Under the pieces are notes generated by a model that was given only the letters and a program-made list of their open reading frames with translations, searched no databases and had not been told where the DNA came from. Shown piece by piece: positions 1 to 8,711 of a stretch of 28,192 bases of DNA (positions are counted from its first letter, which is position 1; each line of letters opens with the position of its first letter). The position numbers and the translations under genes are program-made. The DNA lies in NCBI GenBank assembly GCA_034667545.1, contig JAXDJR010000060.1:1-28192 (forward strand), written 5' to 3'. The DNA is from DATAPE01 sp034667545. GTDB taxonomy: Bacteria; Actinomycetota; CADDZG01; WHSQ01.

Positions 1-1
1 T

Positions 2-106
2 GCCTGTGATCCACGCGGTGCCTGTGGTCCACACATGGACCATATGGACCAGATGGACCAGATGGACCAGATGCTCTCGGAAAAAGGTCCATCGAGAGGC
101 GCATAA
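2..106 (+). CDS. Possible 3' end of a Met/His/Asp-rich protein (partial)
   Basis: An open frame enters from the left edge and ends at TAA (104-106), giving about 34 codons. Visible residues include two Cys-containing repeats (ACDPRG, ACGPH), then HMDHMDQ and further MDQ units, ending LSEKGPSRGA. Met- and His-rich tails of this kind occur in metal-binding (especially copper-handling) proteins, but that is only a suggestion. It would converge with the nrfD-like gene, whose stop is 45 bases further on. The protein family cannot be identified because the rest lies outside the window, and the frame could be chance translation of the tandem DNA repeat. Confidence 0.3.
   Translation, partial: ACDPRGACGPHMDHMDQMDQMDQMLSEKGPSRGA
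35..73. repeat. 9-bp tandem repeat (atggaccag)
   Basis: The 9-bp unit ATGGACCAG occurs three times in a row at 44-73, counting a diverged first copy (ATGGACCAT) at 35-43 and a trailing ATG. On the plus strand it reads Met-Asp-Gln. It is a short in-frame microsatellite, too short and without spacers to be a CRISPR. Confidence 0.75.
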
Positions 107-150
107 GAACGCGGGGGCACGACAAGGCCCACGCGGACCCAAGCGATCGA

Positions 151-1215
151 TCAGTTCTTCGAAAGAGCCTTCCGCTGTGCTTCGAAGGTGGTCCTCGGGT
201 CCCTCGCCGAAGCCTTGCCCGCATAGAACACTGCGAACTTCGTGGCGGCTGCGGCGGCGCTGCCGGTAACTCCACTGGCCCAGCGCCTCAGCCGGCCCGA
301 GCTCGGCAGCACCCCCAAGACGAGGCTCACAACACCCAGGGCTTCGCCCCCCCGCCACAGCGATCCGGCCACACCTCGCTTATAGGCGAGGGCGGTTCGT
401 TCATCTCCCGCCACCTCGCGTTCCACGAGCAACCCGGAAAGCAGCTCGGCCGCGCGCCCGGACGTGCCGAACCGTTGCACTATCCGCGCTTCATCCTCAT
501 CCAGGGGCATCATCTCGAGCAGCGATGCGCCGGCATTCATCGCGGAAGAGACGAAGAGGAACGGCAGGGTCTTGCGTGCTTCTTTCCACGCAGGCACCGC
601 GGAGTTGGACAAGAGCACTGCGGTGTAGCCGGCAAGCGGCATCCCCAAGGCGCCCGCACCCGCCCCCGAGATATCCCCCAGCGCACCCAGCAGTCCGCCG
701 GCGCCGGACAGCACGGCCGCGCTCGAGGCTGCTCCGCCTGAAGCCGCGAGCACCCAGGAACCAACGCTCATGGGAGAGGTGCGCCGGAACACACGCAGCA
801 TGTTGAAAAACCGCTCTCTGCGGCCGAGGTCATAGATCAAGAGTCCGGTACCAACCACTATCGCCACAGTGGTCGTCCACCGGCACCGGGAGACGAGCCG
901 GCGCGGGCCTCCGCCCATCTGGGCAGCAGCGCCGAGCACCGCTGCGGCGCCGCCGAGGCCGCCCACGTAGAAGTACGCAGGAACCACCCACAACCACACC
1001 GGCTCCTTGAGCACAGGCCGGTCGTAGTAGGTCGGTCCATCCTCCTCCGGGGCATCGGGGGGACGGTCGCGCACCTGGAGCGGTGGCCCTCCTTCGCTGT
1101 GAGCGCGCTCTTCCTGGTCCGGCGGGACCTTTTGCTCCGCCGCTTCACCTGCGAGGATGCCTACGGCTGGATCGATAAACCTGCCGTCTCCGAAGCCCGG
1201 GGATCTCTTCGTCAT
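151..1215 (-). CDS. nrfD: NrfD/PsrC-family membrane subunit of formate dehydrogenase
   Basis: This 354-residue integral membrane protein is the likely quinone-reactive anchor of the adjacent formate dehydrogenase. After a hydrophilic, acidic N-terminal stretch of about 70 residues come multiple hydrophobic segments, starting with VWLWVVPAYFYVGGLGG, the Gly-rich first helix typical of NrfD proteins, then TTTVAIVVGTGLLIYDLG and several more. NrfD family members take electrons from an iron-sulfur partner and reduce menaquinone; some may also move protons. The ATG at 1215 overlaps the stop of the iron-sulfur subunit by four bases (ATGA), which favours this start over an in-frame one at 1290 inside the neighbour. 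It appears to be the last gene of the cluster in this window. No haem-binding FdnI-type subunit is present, so NrfD takes that role. Confidence 0.85.
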   Translation of the reverse strand: MTKRSPGFGDGRFIDPAVGILAGEAAEQKVPPDQEERAHSEGGPPLQVRDRPPDAPEEDGPTYYDRPVLKEPVWLWVVPAYFYVGGLGGAAAVLGAAAQMGGGPRRLVSRCRWTTTVAIVVGTGLLIYDLGRRERFFNMLRVFRRTSPMSVGSWVLAASGGAASSAAVLSGAGGLLGALGDISGAGAGALGMPLAGYTAVLLSNSAVPAWKEARKTLPFLFVSSAMNAGASLLEMMPLDEDEARIVQRFGTSGRAAELLSGLLVEREVAGDERTALAYKRGVAGSLWRGGEALGVVSLVLGVLPSSGRLRRWASGVTGSAAAAATKFAVFYAGKASARDPRTTFEAQRKALSKN

Positions 1216-2000
1216 CGACGCCCAGAACCGGCGATGGCTGCGATCGCTGCGATCGCCATGGCGACCCCTGCAGCCGCTACCGAGCTCCACGCCGGCGCCG
1301 CGTACTTGCGCGGGGCCACCGGGTCAGGAGGAAGATTGTAAGCCTCCGGTTTGTCGACCAGCAAGAAGAAGGCGTTAAGACCATCGGTACCCGGCTGATC
1401 GGCTGCGTCCACACCGTAGAGGTAGGCCTCACCCACGCCCCGAGCATGAAGCTCATCCACTCGTCGCCGGGCTGTCTCCCGCAACTCGTCCAGGTCGCCG
1501 AACTGGATCGAGTCGGTGGGACAAGCCTTTGCGCACGCTGGTTCCATCCCATCCTTCTGGCGGTCGTAGCAAAGGGTGCATTTCCAGGCCCGGCCGTCGT
1601 CTTCGCGCCGATCGATCACCCCGAAGGGGCAGCCCACGACGCAGTATCCACATCCGTTGCAGATATCAGGCTGCACGTAAACCGAGTCGAACTCGGTGCG
1701 AACGATGGCGCCAGTTGGACAGTTCTCCAAACACCCCGCGCTCTTGCAGTGCTTGCACACATCCGACATCAACAGCCATGAGAACTGACCGAGTCCGGTT
1801 TGTTGCTCCGAAAGGGCCACCGGGCGCTCGATGAACTCGACGTGACGCCATGTCGAAGCGCTGAGTCCTGCGGTGTTGTCGTAAGACATGCCCGTAAACG
1901 ACATGCCGTCGTCGGGAAGCTGATTCCACTGTTTGCACGCCACTTCGCACGCCTTGCACCCGATGCAAACGGTCGTGTCAGTGAAGAAACCGGTAGCCAT
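1212..2000 (-). CDS. fdhB: Formate dehydrogenase iron-sulfur (beta) subunit
   Basis: A 262-residue ferredoxin-like electron-transfer subunit of the FdnH/HybA/DmsB type. Four Cys clusters are visible in order: CIGCKACEVAC near residue 12, CKHCKSAGCLENC near 82, CNGCGYCVVGC near 114, and CTLCYDR...CAKACP near 141-160, enough for four [4Fe-4S] centres. A hydrophobic C-terminal stretch (SVAAAGVAMAIAAIAAIAG) could be a single membrane anchor. The start is ATG at 2000, because the family motif begins within a dozen residues of it; an upstream in-frame start would overlap fdhA and add unrelated sequence. The gene begins 22 bases after the fdhA stop and overlaps nrfD by four bases. It should pass electrons from the molybdo/tungstopterin subunit to NrfD. 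Confidence 0.92.
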   Translation of the reverse strand: MATGFFTDTTVCIGCKACEVACKQWNQLPDDGMSFTGMSYDNTAGLSASTWRHVEFIERPVALSEQQTGLGQFSWLLMSDVCKHCKSAGCLENCPTGAIVRTEFDSVYVQPDICNGCGYCVVGCPFGVIDRREDDGRAWKCTLCYDRQKDGMEPACAKACPTDSIQFGDLDELRETARRRVDELHARGVGEAYLYGVDAADQPGTDGLNAFFLLVDKPEAYNLPPDPVAPRKYAAPAWSSVAAAGVAMAIAAIAAIAGSGRR

Positions 2001-2022
2001 CAGCCTCGTCCACGCGATCGCG

Positions 2023-5000
2023 TCATGTTTGCTCCCCTTCCTGGGACTGTCCGGCCTCCACCCCATGCCCGCCGGCCGGACGATAGGTCGCTGATGTCTT
2101 GTCCCTCGAGGTCTGGTCAACCGCCTCGTCGACCGGGCGTCCGCTCGTCACGACGCGGCGACCGGTGCTCTTGCGTCCTGGCTCGATGTTGCCCGTCAGA
2201 GCTTTGGACTCCTGGATGGAGACGTTGGGGTCGGCTACGAAGGAGATGAGCTCGTTGGCGGCATCACCTTTCACCAGGCCCTTACTCCCCCAGTGATAGG
2301 GAAGGCCGATCTGGTGCACTGTGGTGCCGCGGATCTTCAGCGGTGGGATCCGGCGAGTCACGAGCACGCGAGTCTCTATCTCGCCCCGAGCGGTTGTGAT
2401 CGTGGCCCACCCACCGTTGGTCAAGCCATTCTCGGCGGCGAGCTCGGGCGAGACCTCACAGAACATCTCCGGCTGCAACTCCGATAGCCATGACAGCCAC
2501 CGCGTCATGCCGCCGGCGGTGTGGTGCTCGGTCAGACGGTAAGTGGTGATCACGTAGGGGAACCGAGGGTCGCCGTGCGCGCGGTGATAGGGATTGTCTT
2601 TGCGCTTCCATTCCATGCGTGCAGGGTTGCACTGTTGGTCATAGAGGGGGTTCTCGCAGATCGACTCCTGGGGCTCGTAGTGAGTGGGGAGAGGCCCGTC
2701 TAACAGCCCATTGGGGGCGTAGATCCATCCCTTGCCATCACCCTGCATGAGGAACGGGTCGATGCCGGAGATGGTGTCCGTGCCCGTCGCGCCTTCCTCC
2801 GGACGGTAGGACGGGGGCCGGTCCGGGATGAAATCGGGGTCATCCTCGCCGGTCCATTTGGACGCTTCGGCATCCCACCACACGTACTTTTTGCGCTCCG
2901 ACCACGGATTTCCTTCGGGGTCCGCGGACGCTCTGTTGTAGAGGATGCGGCGGTTGTGGGGCCACGCCCAGCCCCATTCCGGAGCGACCCAGCTCTGCTC
3001 GCGCCCCGGCTTCCGGCGCGCCGCCTGGTTGACACCATCCTTGAACACCCCCGAATAGATCCAGCAACCGCACGCGGTGGAGCCGTCGGTCTTCAGATCG
3101 GTGAACCCGTCGACGAGCTCTCCTGAGTCCACGTGGTAGCCGTTGATCTCGCGAAGCACCGCTTCTGCATCGGGTTCTTGGTGCGGCCCCTTCGTCGGGT
3201 AATCCCACGTGAGGTCGAGAAGCGGACGGTCCTTAGCATCGGTCGAGCCCTCGTACAGCTTCCTGAGACGAAGTCCGAGGTGATAGACGAAGTGGAGCTC
3301 ACTGCGGCAATCGCCCGGCGGCTCGATGGCCTTGTGGTGCCACTGCAACATCCGCTGGGTGTTCGTGAACGCGCCGTCCTTCTCGGTATGGGCCGCAGCT
3401 GGGAACATGAAGACTTCCGTCTTGATGTCTTCGGTCTTGACCTCGCCGCGCCGGATCTCGGGAGCGTCGCGCCAGAACTCCGCGGTCTCGGTCGGAGCGA
3501 AGTCGCGGACCACCATCCAGTCGAGCTCGCGCATCCCCTTGCGGTGGAGGGCGCCGTGCATCGATCCAACGGTCGGGTTCTCCCCCATCACGAAGTAACC
3601 CTTGATGGCGCCGTCGGCCATATCGGCGACGGTCGTCATGTGGGAATGGTCGCCGGTGAGGTTCGGAAGGTAGTGGTAACACCAGCCGTTCTCGAAGGTC
3701 GCCGTTTCACCCCACCACGCCTTCAGCAAAGAGACGATGTACTTCGGAAACTCCGACCACCAACCAGAGGTGGATCCGTTGAACTTCACGTAATCGTCAA
3801 AGGTCTTGTCAAACTTCGCCTTCGGCATCGGCAGATACCCGGGAAGTAAGTTGTAGAGCGTGGGGATGTCGGTAGAGCCCTGGATGGAGGCATGACCTCT
3901 GAGGGCCATGATGCCGCCGCCCGGCCGGCCGATGTTGCCCAGAAGCAATTGGATGATCGATGCGGTCCTGATGTACTGGACACCCACCGAATGTTGCGTC
4001 CAGCCAACGGCATAACAGAACGCAGAGGTTCGCTCGCGACCCGAGTTCTTGCACAATGCGTCGGCGACTTTCAGGAACAAGTCCTGTGGGACCCCGCAGG
4101 TCTCTTCCACGATCTCAGGCGTGTAGCGGGAGTAGTGCTTCTTTAGGATCTGGAAGACGCACTTGGGGTCCTGCAGGGTGAAGTCGAACTCCTCGGCCCC
4201 CGCGGTGGTCCCTCGCTCAGAGTGAGGCTCGGCCGAGAAGATCTCCCGCTGGCCCGCCGACGGCGCCACATCGACGCCTTTGTAGGACCACGACGAGATG
4301 TCGTACTCACCTTTGTCAGCATCCCATCCGCTGAACAACCCGTCGAGGTCTTCGGTGTCCCGGAAGTCATCCTCGATGATCGCCGGTGCGTTCGTGTAGT
4401 TGACGACGTAGTCCTTGAAATAAGCGTCATTCTCGAGGATGTAGCGAACGATGCCGCCAAGGAAAGCGATGTCCGATCCAGCGCGCAGAGGGACGTGAAG
4501 ATCCGCGACAGCACTCGTGCGGGTGAAGCGCGGGTCGACATGGATGATCGTCGCCCCGCGTCGCTTGGCCTCCATGACCCAGCGGAAGCCGACCGGGTGG
4601 CACTCGGCCATGTTCGAACCCTGGATCACGATGCAGTCTGAGTTCTGCAGATCCTGTTGGAAGGTGGTGGCGCCGCCTCTACCGAACGATGTCCCCAGAC
4701 CGGGGACGGTGGAGGAGTGTCATATACGGGCCTGATTCTCGATCTGGATCGCGCCCAGCGCCGTGAAGAGCTTCTTGATCAGGTAGTTCTCTTCGTTATC
4801 GAGCGTTGCACCACCGAGGTGGGCGAACCCGAGCGTGCGCCTCAGCGGATCACCCTCGTCGTTCTCCTGCTCCCAGGTCTCCTCGCGGGTCTTCTTTACG
4901 CGCTCGGCGACCATGTCCAGCGCTCGCTCGAGGGGTATGGCCTCCCACTCGGTTCCGTACGGCTTGCGGTACAACACACTGTGTGTGCGGTGCGAACCGG

Positions 5001-5277
5001 TGACGAGCTGAAAGGTCGCGGCCCCCTTGGGACAGAGGCAGCCTTCCGAGACTGGGGAGTCCCGATCCCCTTCGATGTCGCTGATCTTGTTGTCTTGGAC
5101 GTAGACCAGCTGGCCGCACCCCACTGCGCAGTACGGACATACCGACTTGACCACCCTGTCCGCGTTCTTGGTCCTGGGCAGCAGGCTCTCGCTGCGGGGC
5201 GACATCGCGGTGGCCCCCAGACCGGAGCCATCACGCGCCCTCAGCTGCTTGACGATCGGCAACTCCCGTAATGTCAT
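2023..5277 (-). CDS. fdhA: Formate dehydrogenase catalytic subunit, selenoprotein (UGA = Sec186)
   Basis: This is one 1,084-residue gene read through an in-frame TGA at 4722-4720; both halves share a frame. The junction reads ENQARI-U-HSSTVPG, the active-site context of selenocysteine formate dehydrogenases. The N-terminal [4Fe-4S] motif is C47-x2-C50-x3-C54 with C82 in CPKG (K84 is the conserved electron-relay Lys). The molybdopterin-oxidoreductase domains follow, including GSNMAECHPVGF and HVDPRFTRTSA, and the dinucleotide-binding domain is at the C-terminus. The enzyme oxidises formate to CO2 at a Mo or W bis-pterin centre. An in-frame stop lies five codons before the ATG, and the N-terminus has no twin-Arg motif, so a cytoplasmic location is inferred. 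It requires SelA, SelB, SelD and tRNA-Sec, none seen here. Annotation software may wrongly split it into two ORFs or a pseudogene. Confidence 0.95.
4691..4722 (-). promoter_or_regulatory. Sec UGA codon with bacterial SECIS-like hairpin
   Basis: The UGA is at 4722-4720. In the mRNA it is followed by a perfect 6-bp stem, GUCCCC/GGGGAC (4707-4691), closing a GGUCU loop. The loop begins after 18 nt from the UGA. From memory, E. coli fdhF has the same loop sequence and spacing. SelB recognises this kind of apical loop to deliver Sec-tRNA. The hairpin lies inside the coding sequence, as is usual for bacteria. Confidence 0.9.
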
Positions 5278-5320
5278 GCGGAACGCAATCTAACCAATCA
5301 CCAGACCCAACGAGGACACT

Positions 5321-6466
5321 TCACCGCCGGCTCCGCCGGAACCACCTGTAGATCATCCCCGCCAGGCCCGCCGCGGCCCCCGCCGCAAGGACCTTGCGTC
5401 CCAACTGCGCTTCGGCGTAGGTCGGGCGAGACGGCGAGACGGCGCGCCCGGGCCCGATCGGCGAGAGGTTGCTCCTGCCCGACGGCTGCAAGGCGGGCCC
5501 GGGGGGCGCCCCGCCGCCGGAGCCACCCCGTGCCCCTTCCTCGTCCGGGATGTGGGTCTCGATGACTTGGTTCATCTCGGCCCCCAACAAGAAGAAGTAC
5601 GCGGTCTGGTGGATGTAGATCATGAAGATGGCGATGCCGGCGAGTGCCCCATAGGTCGCGCTGTAGGAGTGGCCCCCGACGTTGTTCACGTACAGGGAGA
5701 ACAGCAACGTATACAAGAGCCAGAAGAACAGCGCGATGGCCGCGCCCGGCGTGATCCATTCGAACTCTTGCTTCACGTTGGGTGCGAAGTAATACATGAG
5801 CGCAAAAGCCATGAGGACCACAACGACGAGCACGGGCCACTGCAGGACCTCCCACAGGATCACGAAGAGCCGTCCCGACCCGGTGACGCGCGCTATGTAG
5901 TTGGAGATGGCCGGCCCGGCTACGACGAGAACGCCTGCGGCAACAAGCAGTGCACTCGTCATCAAGGAGAGCAGGATCGAAACCCCGTATTTCTTGACGA
6001 ACGGCCGGCTCTCTTCGACGTTGTACATGACGTTCAGAGCTTCCATAACGCCCCGGAATGCGCCCGATACTCCCCATAAGGCACCGAGGATCGCCGCGAT
6101 GGCCCCCGCGGTGAACGCACCCGTCGCCTTGGTAGTAGCTATCCGCTTCAATTGCGTGCCGATCAGGCCGACCATATTCGCCGGCAATGTCTGTGACGCC
6201 TTTTGCAACAGGGTGTGGACGAGGTTGGTGGCGTGGAAGATAGCGAGCAGCGACAGCAGGAAGATGATGAACGGGAATAGCGCGAACAAGGCTGCATAGG
6301 TGAGGTTTCCTGCGAACGCGCCGAGGTGATCCTTGCTCGCCTGGGCGAAGCTCTCCTTGAAGAACTCGACCAGTCCCAGCCGCCCCTGGGTGAAGGGCAT
6401 CTTCACTCTGTTGCCCTTCCGTTCGGCGCTCTCGCCCGCTTCTTTCGCCTTTTCGGCCACTTGCAT
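5321..6466 (-). CDS. YihY/BrkB-family inner-membrane protein
   Basis: A 381-residue protein of the YihY/UPF0761 family (formerly called ribonuclease BN; the nuclease role has been withdrawn for the family). A short charged N-terminus leads to about six membrane segments; the family-typical parts include LTYAALFALFPFIIFLLSLL, GALWGVSGAFRGVMEALN, and SATYGALAGIAIFMIYI near the end of the core. The C-terminal ~100 residues are Gly/Pro/Ser-rich and end in a basic RWFRRSRR tail after one more hydrophobic stretch, an extension beyond the usual core. The ATG at 6466 has a good GGAGGG site 7 nt upstream. The gene lies 58 bases after mrpD and 43 bases before fdhA, all on one strand, so co-transcription is possible. 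The biochemical function of the family is unknown. Confidence 0.88.
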   Translation of the reverse strand: MQVAEKAKEAGESAERKGNRVKMPFTQGRLGLVEFFKESFAQASKDHLGAFAGNLTYAALFALFPFIIFLLSLLAIFHATNLVHTLLQKASQTLPANMVGLIGTQLKRIATTKATGAFTAGAIAAILGALWGVSGAFRGVMEALNVMYNVEESRPFVKKYGVSILLSLMTSALLVAAGVLVVAGPAISNYIARVTGSGRLFVILWEVLQWPVLVVVVLMAFALMYYFAPNVKQEFEWITPGAAIALFFWLLYTLLFSLYVNNVGGHSYSATYGALAGIAIFMIYIHQTAYFFLLGAEMNQVIETHIPDEEGARGGSGGGAPPGPALQPSGRSNLSPIGPGRAVSPSRPTYAEAQLGRKVLAAGAAAGLAGMIYRWFRRSRR

Positions 6467-6524
6467 AGCTCAGCCCTCCGTCTTGGCGGCGCTGCCGCTC
6501 ACCGTCCGCAAACTGCCTGCTCTC

Positions 6525-8366
6525 TTACCGCAGTGCGACGGCGAGAAACCCACCGAAAGCTGCGACCCCCACGGTGAGCCACGCTACGTAATCGCTGACG
6601 TGGCCGCTGTGGAGAGCTCTGAACGTCGCAGACACCGGAGAGAATGCCCGGGCCGCAGCTGCCGGGATCTTTCCCGGAAGCCGGTCCTTGAATAGCGTGA
6701 CCAGCGCAACTGCAACCGCGCCCACAGCTGCCACAAGCCCGAGTAGCAACGAGGACAACGTTGCACCCACAGCCCCGGATGCGCTCGCAGCCGGAGCGGC
6801 CGACCCGATACCGAGAACCGCCGCGACGTAGCGCCGGTGATCGACGAAAGTGACGGCACCGCTCATGACCCGCCCCGCCACCGAAGGAACAAGCCCGATG
6901 ACGAGCGCGGCGGCGACCAAAGCGATGCCGGGGGCCAGCATGACCACGGGCGTATGCGAGGCGGCCCCCTCGGTTTCGCGATCTTCGTCCCCCTCCTCCA
7001 AGGAGGTGGGATCGAATTCCGGCGCCTTGCCCCAGCCCAGAAACACGCGCCCGGCGGCGCGCAGCACCGCTCCCCCCGTCATCGCCGAAACCGCGAGAAA
7101 AAGCCATGTGACCCAGTGCAAGCCGAGCTCGCCGGCTTGCTCCTCGACCAGACCCTTGCCCAGGAACGTGCCGAACGGCGGCAGGCCGGCGAGGGCCAGC
7201 CCCCCTATGACGAACAGAGCTGCGGTGACCGGAAGGTCCTTGGCCTTGCCGAAGATGCGGCGCTCGTCGACGCTGCCTTTGCGGTCGAGCAGGATGCCAA
7301 CGCAGATGAAGAGGCTTGCCTTCACCGCCCCGTGCGCCAGGATGTAGATCGCCGCTCCGGCAAGGGCTTTGGGTTGGAGCAGGGCGAAGCCGAGCAGGAA
7401 CAGACCTGCGTGGCTCACTGTGGAGAAGGCCAGCAGGCGCTTCAAGTGATGCTGCAGCAGGCACATAACCGCCCCGACGATTGCGGTGATCACGCCCATA
7501 CCGATCAACACAGCTCGAAGCTGAGGTACGTGGGGCGACATGACTCCCCCGAAAGCAGTCCAGTAGACGCGTGCAACGCCGTAAAGACCAAGCTCGACCA
7601 TCACACCCGAGAACAGGACGCACACGGGGGTTGGAGCGACGGCGTGGGCATCGGGAAGCCAGAAATGGAACGGCACTACCGCGGCCTTGACCAGGAAGCC
7701 AGTCAACACAAAGGCGAACGCCACGATGATCAGACCATCGATGCGATTGCCGTCCAGCACATTGCCGATCTGTGCGAGATTCAGCGCCCCGGTCCGCGCG
7801 TAGATCAGCCCGATCCCGCTGAGCAGCAGAAAGGCGCCAACACTGTTCGTGACTGCGAAGTTCAAGGCCCCTTGGAGGGGGCCGCGCTCTTCCACCTTGT
7901 ATGCGGTCAACGCATACGCGGCAACGCTCATCAGCTCGAAGAAGACGAACATGTTGAACAGATCGCCGGTCAGACAGAAGCCCACCATCGCGGCGAGAAA
8001 GACCAACATGAGGACATGGAAGAAGTTGCCGACCTCTTCGAAGAAGCGCCACGAGAAAATGAGGGCCGCGCAGACGAGGGCAGCCACAAGGACAGCCATC
8101 CCCGCGCCGAACGGGTCTACGGTGAACGAGATGCCCAGCGCGATTCGGTGCCCGCCGGCGCCCCGCGGGGTCCAGCCTCCGAACCAGTAGATGATCCTTC
8201 CGTCCGCGGACCTCATCGCGAGGATCACGCACAAGATGAGAACGGAGATCGCAGCCAGCAAGGCGAAGGCGTCCACTATCTGTCGGCGCGTCGACTTCGG
8301 CGCGCCGAGGAGCAGCGCCGCCGCGAGCAGAGGGATCGCGACCGGCAGCGGCGGCAGGACGCTCAC
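6525..8366 (-). CDS. mrpD: Mrp/Mbh antiporter subunit D (NuoM/N-like)
   Basis: A 613-residue polytopic protein of the proton-antiporter family that includes NuoL/M/N, MrpA and MrpD. Key family residues are visible: Glu144 in VFFELMSVAAYAL and Lys227 in FLVKAAVVPFHFWLPDAH, both part of the charged axis used for proton or cation transfer, followed by HHLKRLLAFSTVSHAG and HGAVKASLF. The GTG start at 8366 lies directly after the TGA of mrpC (TGAGTG). A charged segment (around residue 450, rich in Glu/Asp) interrupts the last helices. It is the only large antiporter-type subunit in this module; no separate MrpA (NuoL-like) gene is present. It is followed after a short gap by the YihY-family gene. 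Confidence 0.93.
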   Translation of the reverse strand: MSVLPPLPVAIPLLAAALLLGAPKSTRRQIVDAFALLAAISVLILCVILAMRSADGRIIYWFGGWTPRGAGGHRIALGISFTVDPFGAGMAVLVAALVCAALIFSWRFFEEVGNFFHVLMLVFLAAMVGFCLTGDLFNMFVFFELMSVAAYALTAYKVEERGPLQGALNFAVTNSVGAFLLLSGIGLIYARTGALNLAQIGNVLDGNRIDGLIIVAFAFVLTGFLVKAAVVPFHFWLPDAHAVAPTPVCVLFSGVMVELGLYGVARVYWTAFGGVMSPHVPQLRAVLIGMGVITAIVGAVMCLLQHHLKRLLAFSTVSHAGLFLLGFALLQPKALAGAAIYILAHGAVKASLFICVGILLDRKGSVDERRIFGKAKDLPVTAALFVIGGLALAGLPPFGTFLGKGLVEEQAGELGLHWVTWLFLAVSAMTGGAVLRAAGRVFLGWGKAPEFDPTSLEEGDEDRETEGAASHTPVVMLAPGIALVAAALVIGLVPSVAGRVMSGAVTFVDHRRYVAAVLGIGSAAPAASASGAVGATLSSLLLGLVAAVGAVAVALVTLFKDRLPGKIPAAAARAFSPVSATFRALHSGHVSDYVAWLTVGVAAFGGFLAVALR

Positions 8367-8711
8367 TCAGCCCCGCAGGCTGTGCAGCGCTTCGGGATCG
8401 AGCGTTCCCGAGCCCTTGTGGGTTTGCACCACAAGGCCGAGCAGCAGAGCGGTGACCGTAGCGCCCACGACGATGTCCGTGAGGACGAGCGCTTGCACCA
8501 CTGGATCCACCGCCGGCGTTGATAGCGGCACGTTCAGGAACACGGGGGCGGCAGCGTGAGCCTTGTAGCCGATCGCCAGCAGCAGCACATAGGTAGATGA
8601 CTGCACCACCGACAAACAAACGACAAGGTGGATGAGATTCCTGCTGGTCACGATCCCGTAGATCCCGGTGAGGAGCAGCCAGGCGGCGACGAAGAACGGA
8701 AACACACTCAC
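8367..8711 (-). CDS. mrpC: Mrp antiporter subunit C (NuoK-like)
   Basis: A 114-residue membrane protein with three hydrophobic segments, matching MrpC/MnhC and NuoK in length and layout. Visible landmarks are GIYGIVTSRNLIHLVVCLSVVQ in the first part and DPVVQALVLTDIVVGATVTAL in the last, the latter being the most conserved MrpC motif. The GTG at 8711 overlaps the mrpB stop by four bases (GTGA). The stop abuts the start of mrpD. NuoK-like subunits sit between antiporter subunits in complex I and Mrp. Confidence 0.92.
   Translation of the reverse strand: MSVFPFFVAAWLLLTGIYGIVTSRNLIHLVVCLSVVQSSTYVLLLAIGYKAHAAAPVFLNVPLSTPAVDPVVQALVLTDIVVGATVTALLLGLVVQTHKGSGTLDPEALHSLRG

Noticed and set aside
35..73. 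CRISPR array
   Set aside because: The units are 9 bp, contiguous and without spacers.
3133..3849. Plus-strand ORF (238 residues) opposite fdhA
   Set aside because: Antisense of a clearly coding Fdh region; no recognisable motif.
4629..4722. Two separate fdhA ORFs or a nonsense-mutated pseudogene
   Set aside because: Both parts share a frame, the residues around the UGA match Sec-Fdh, and a SECIS-like hairpin follows the codon.
6837..8522. Long plus-strand ORF opposite mrpD (about 560 residues)
   Set aside because: It is a shadow of the GC-rich mrpD and mrpC genes; its product is low-complexity and charged, with no recognisable domain, and the minus-strand genes have clear family motifs.
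6499..8619. Long minus-strand ORF (706 residues) overlapping mrpD and mrpC
   Set aside because: It is an out-of-frame reading of the same DNA, Arg-rich and without family motifs.
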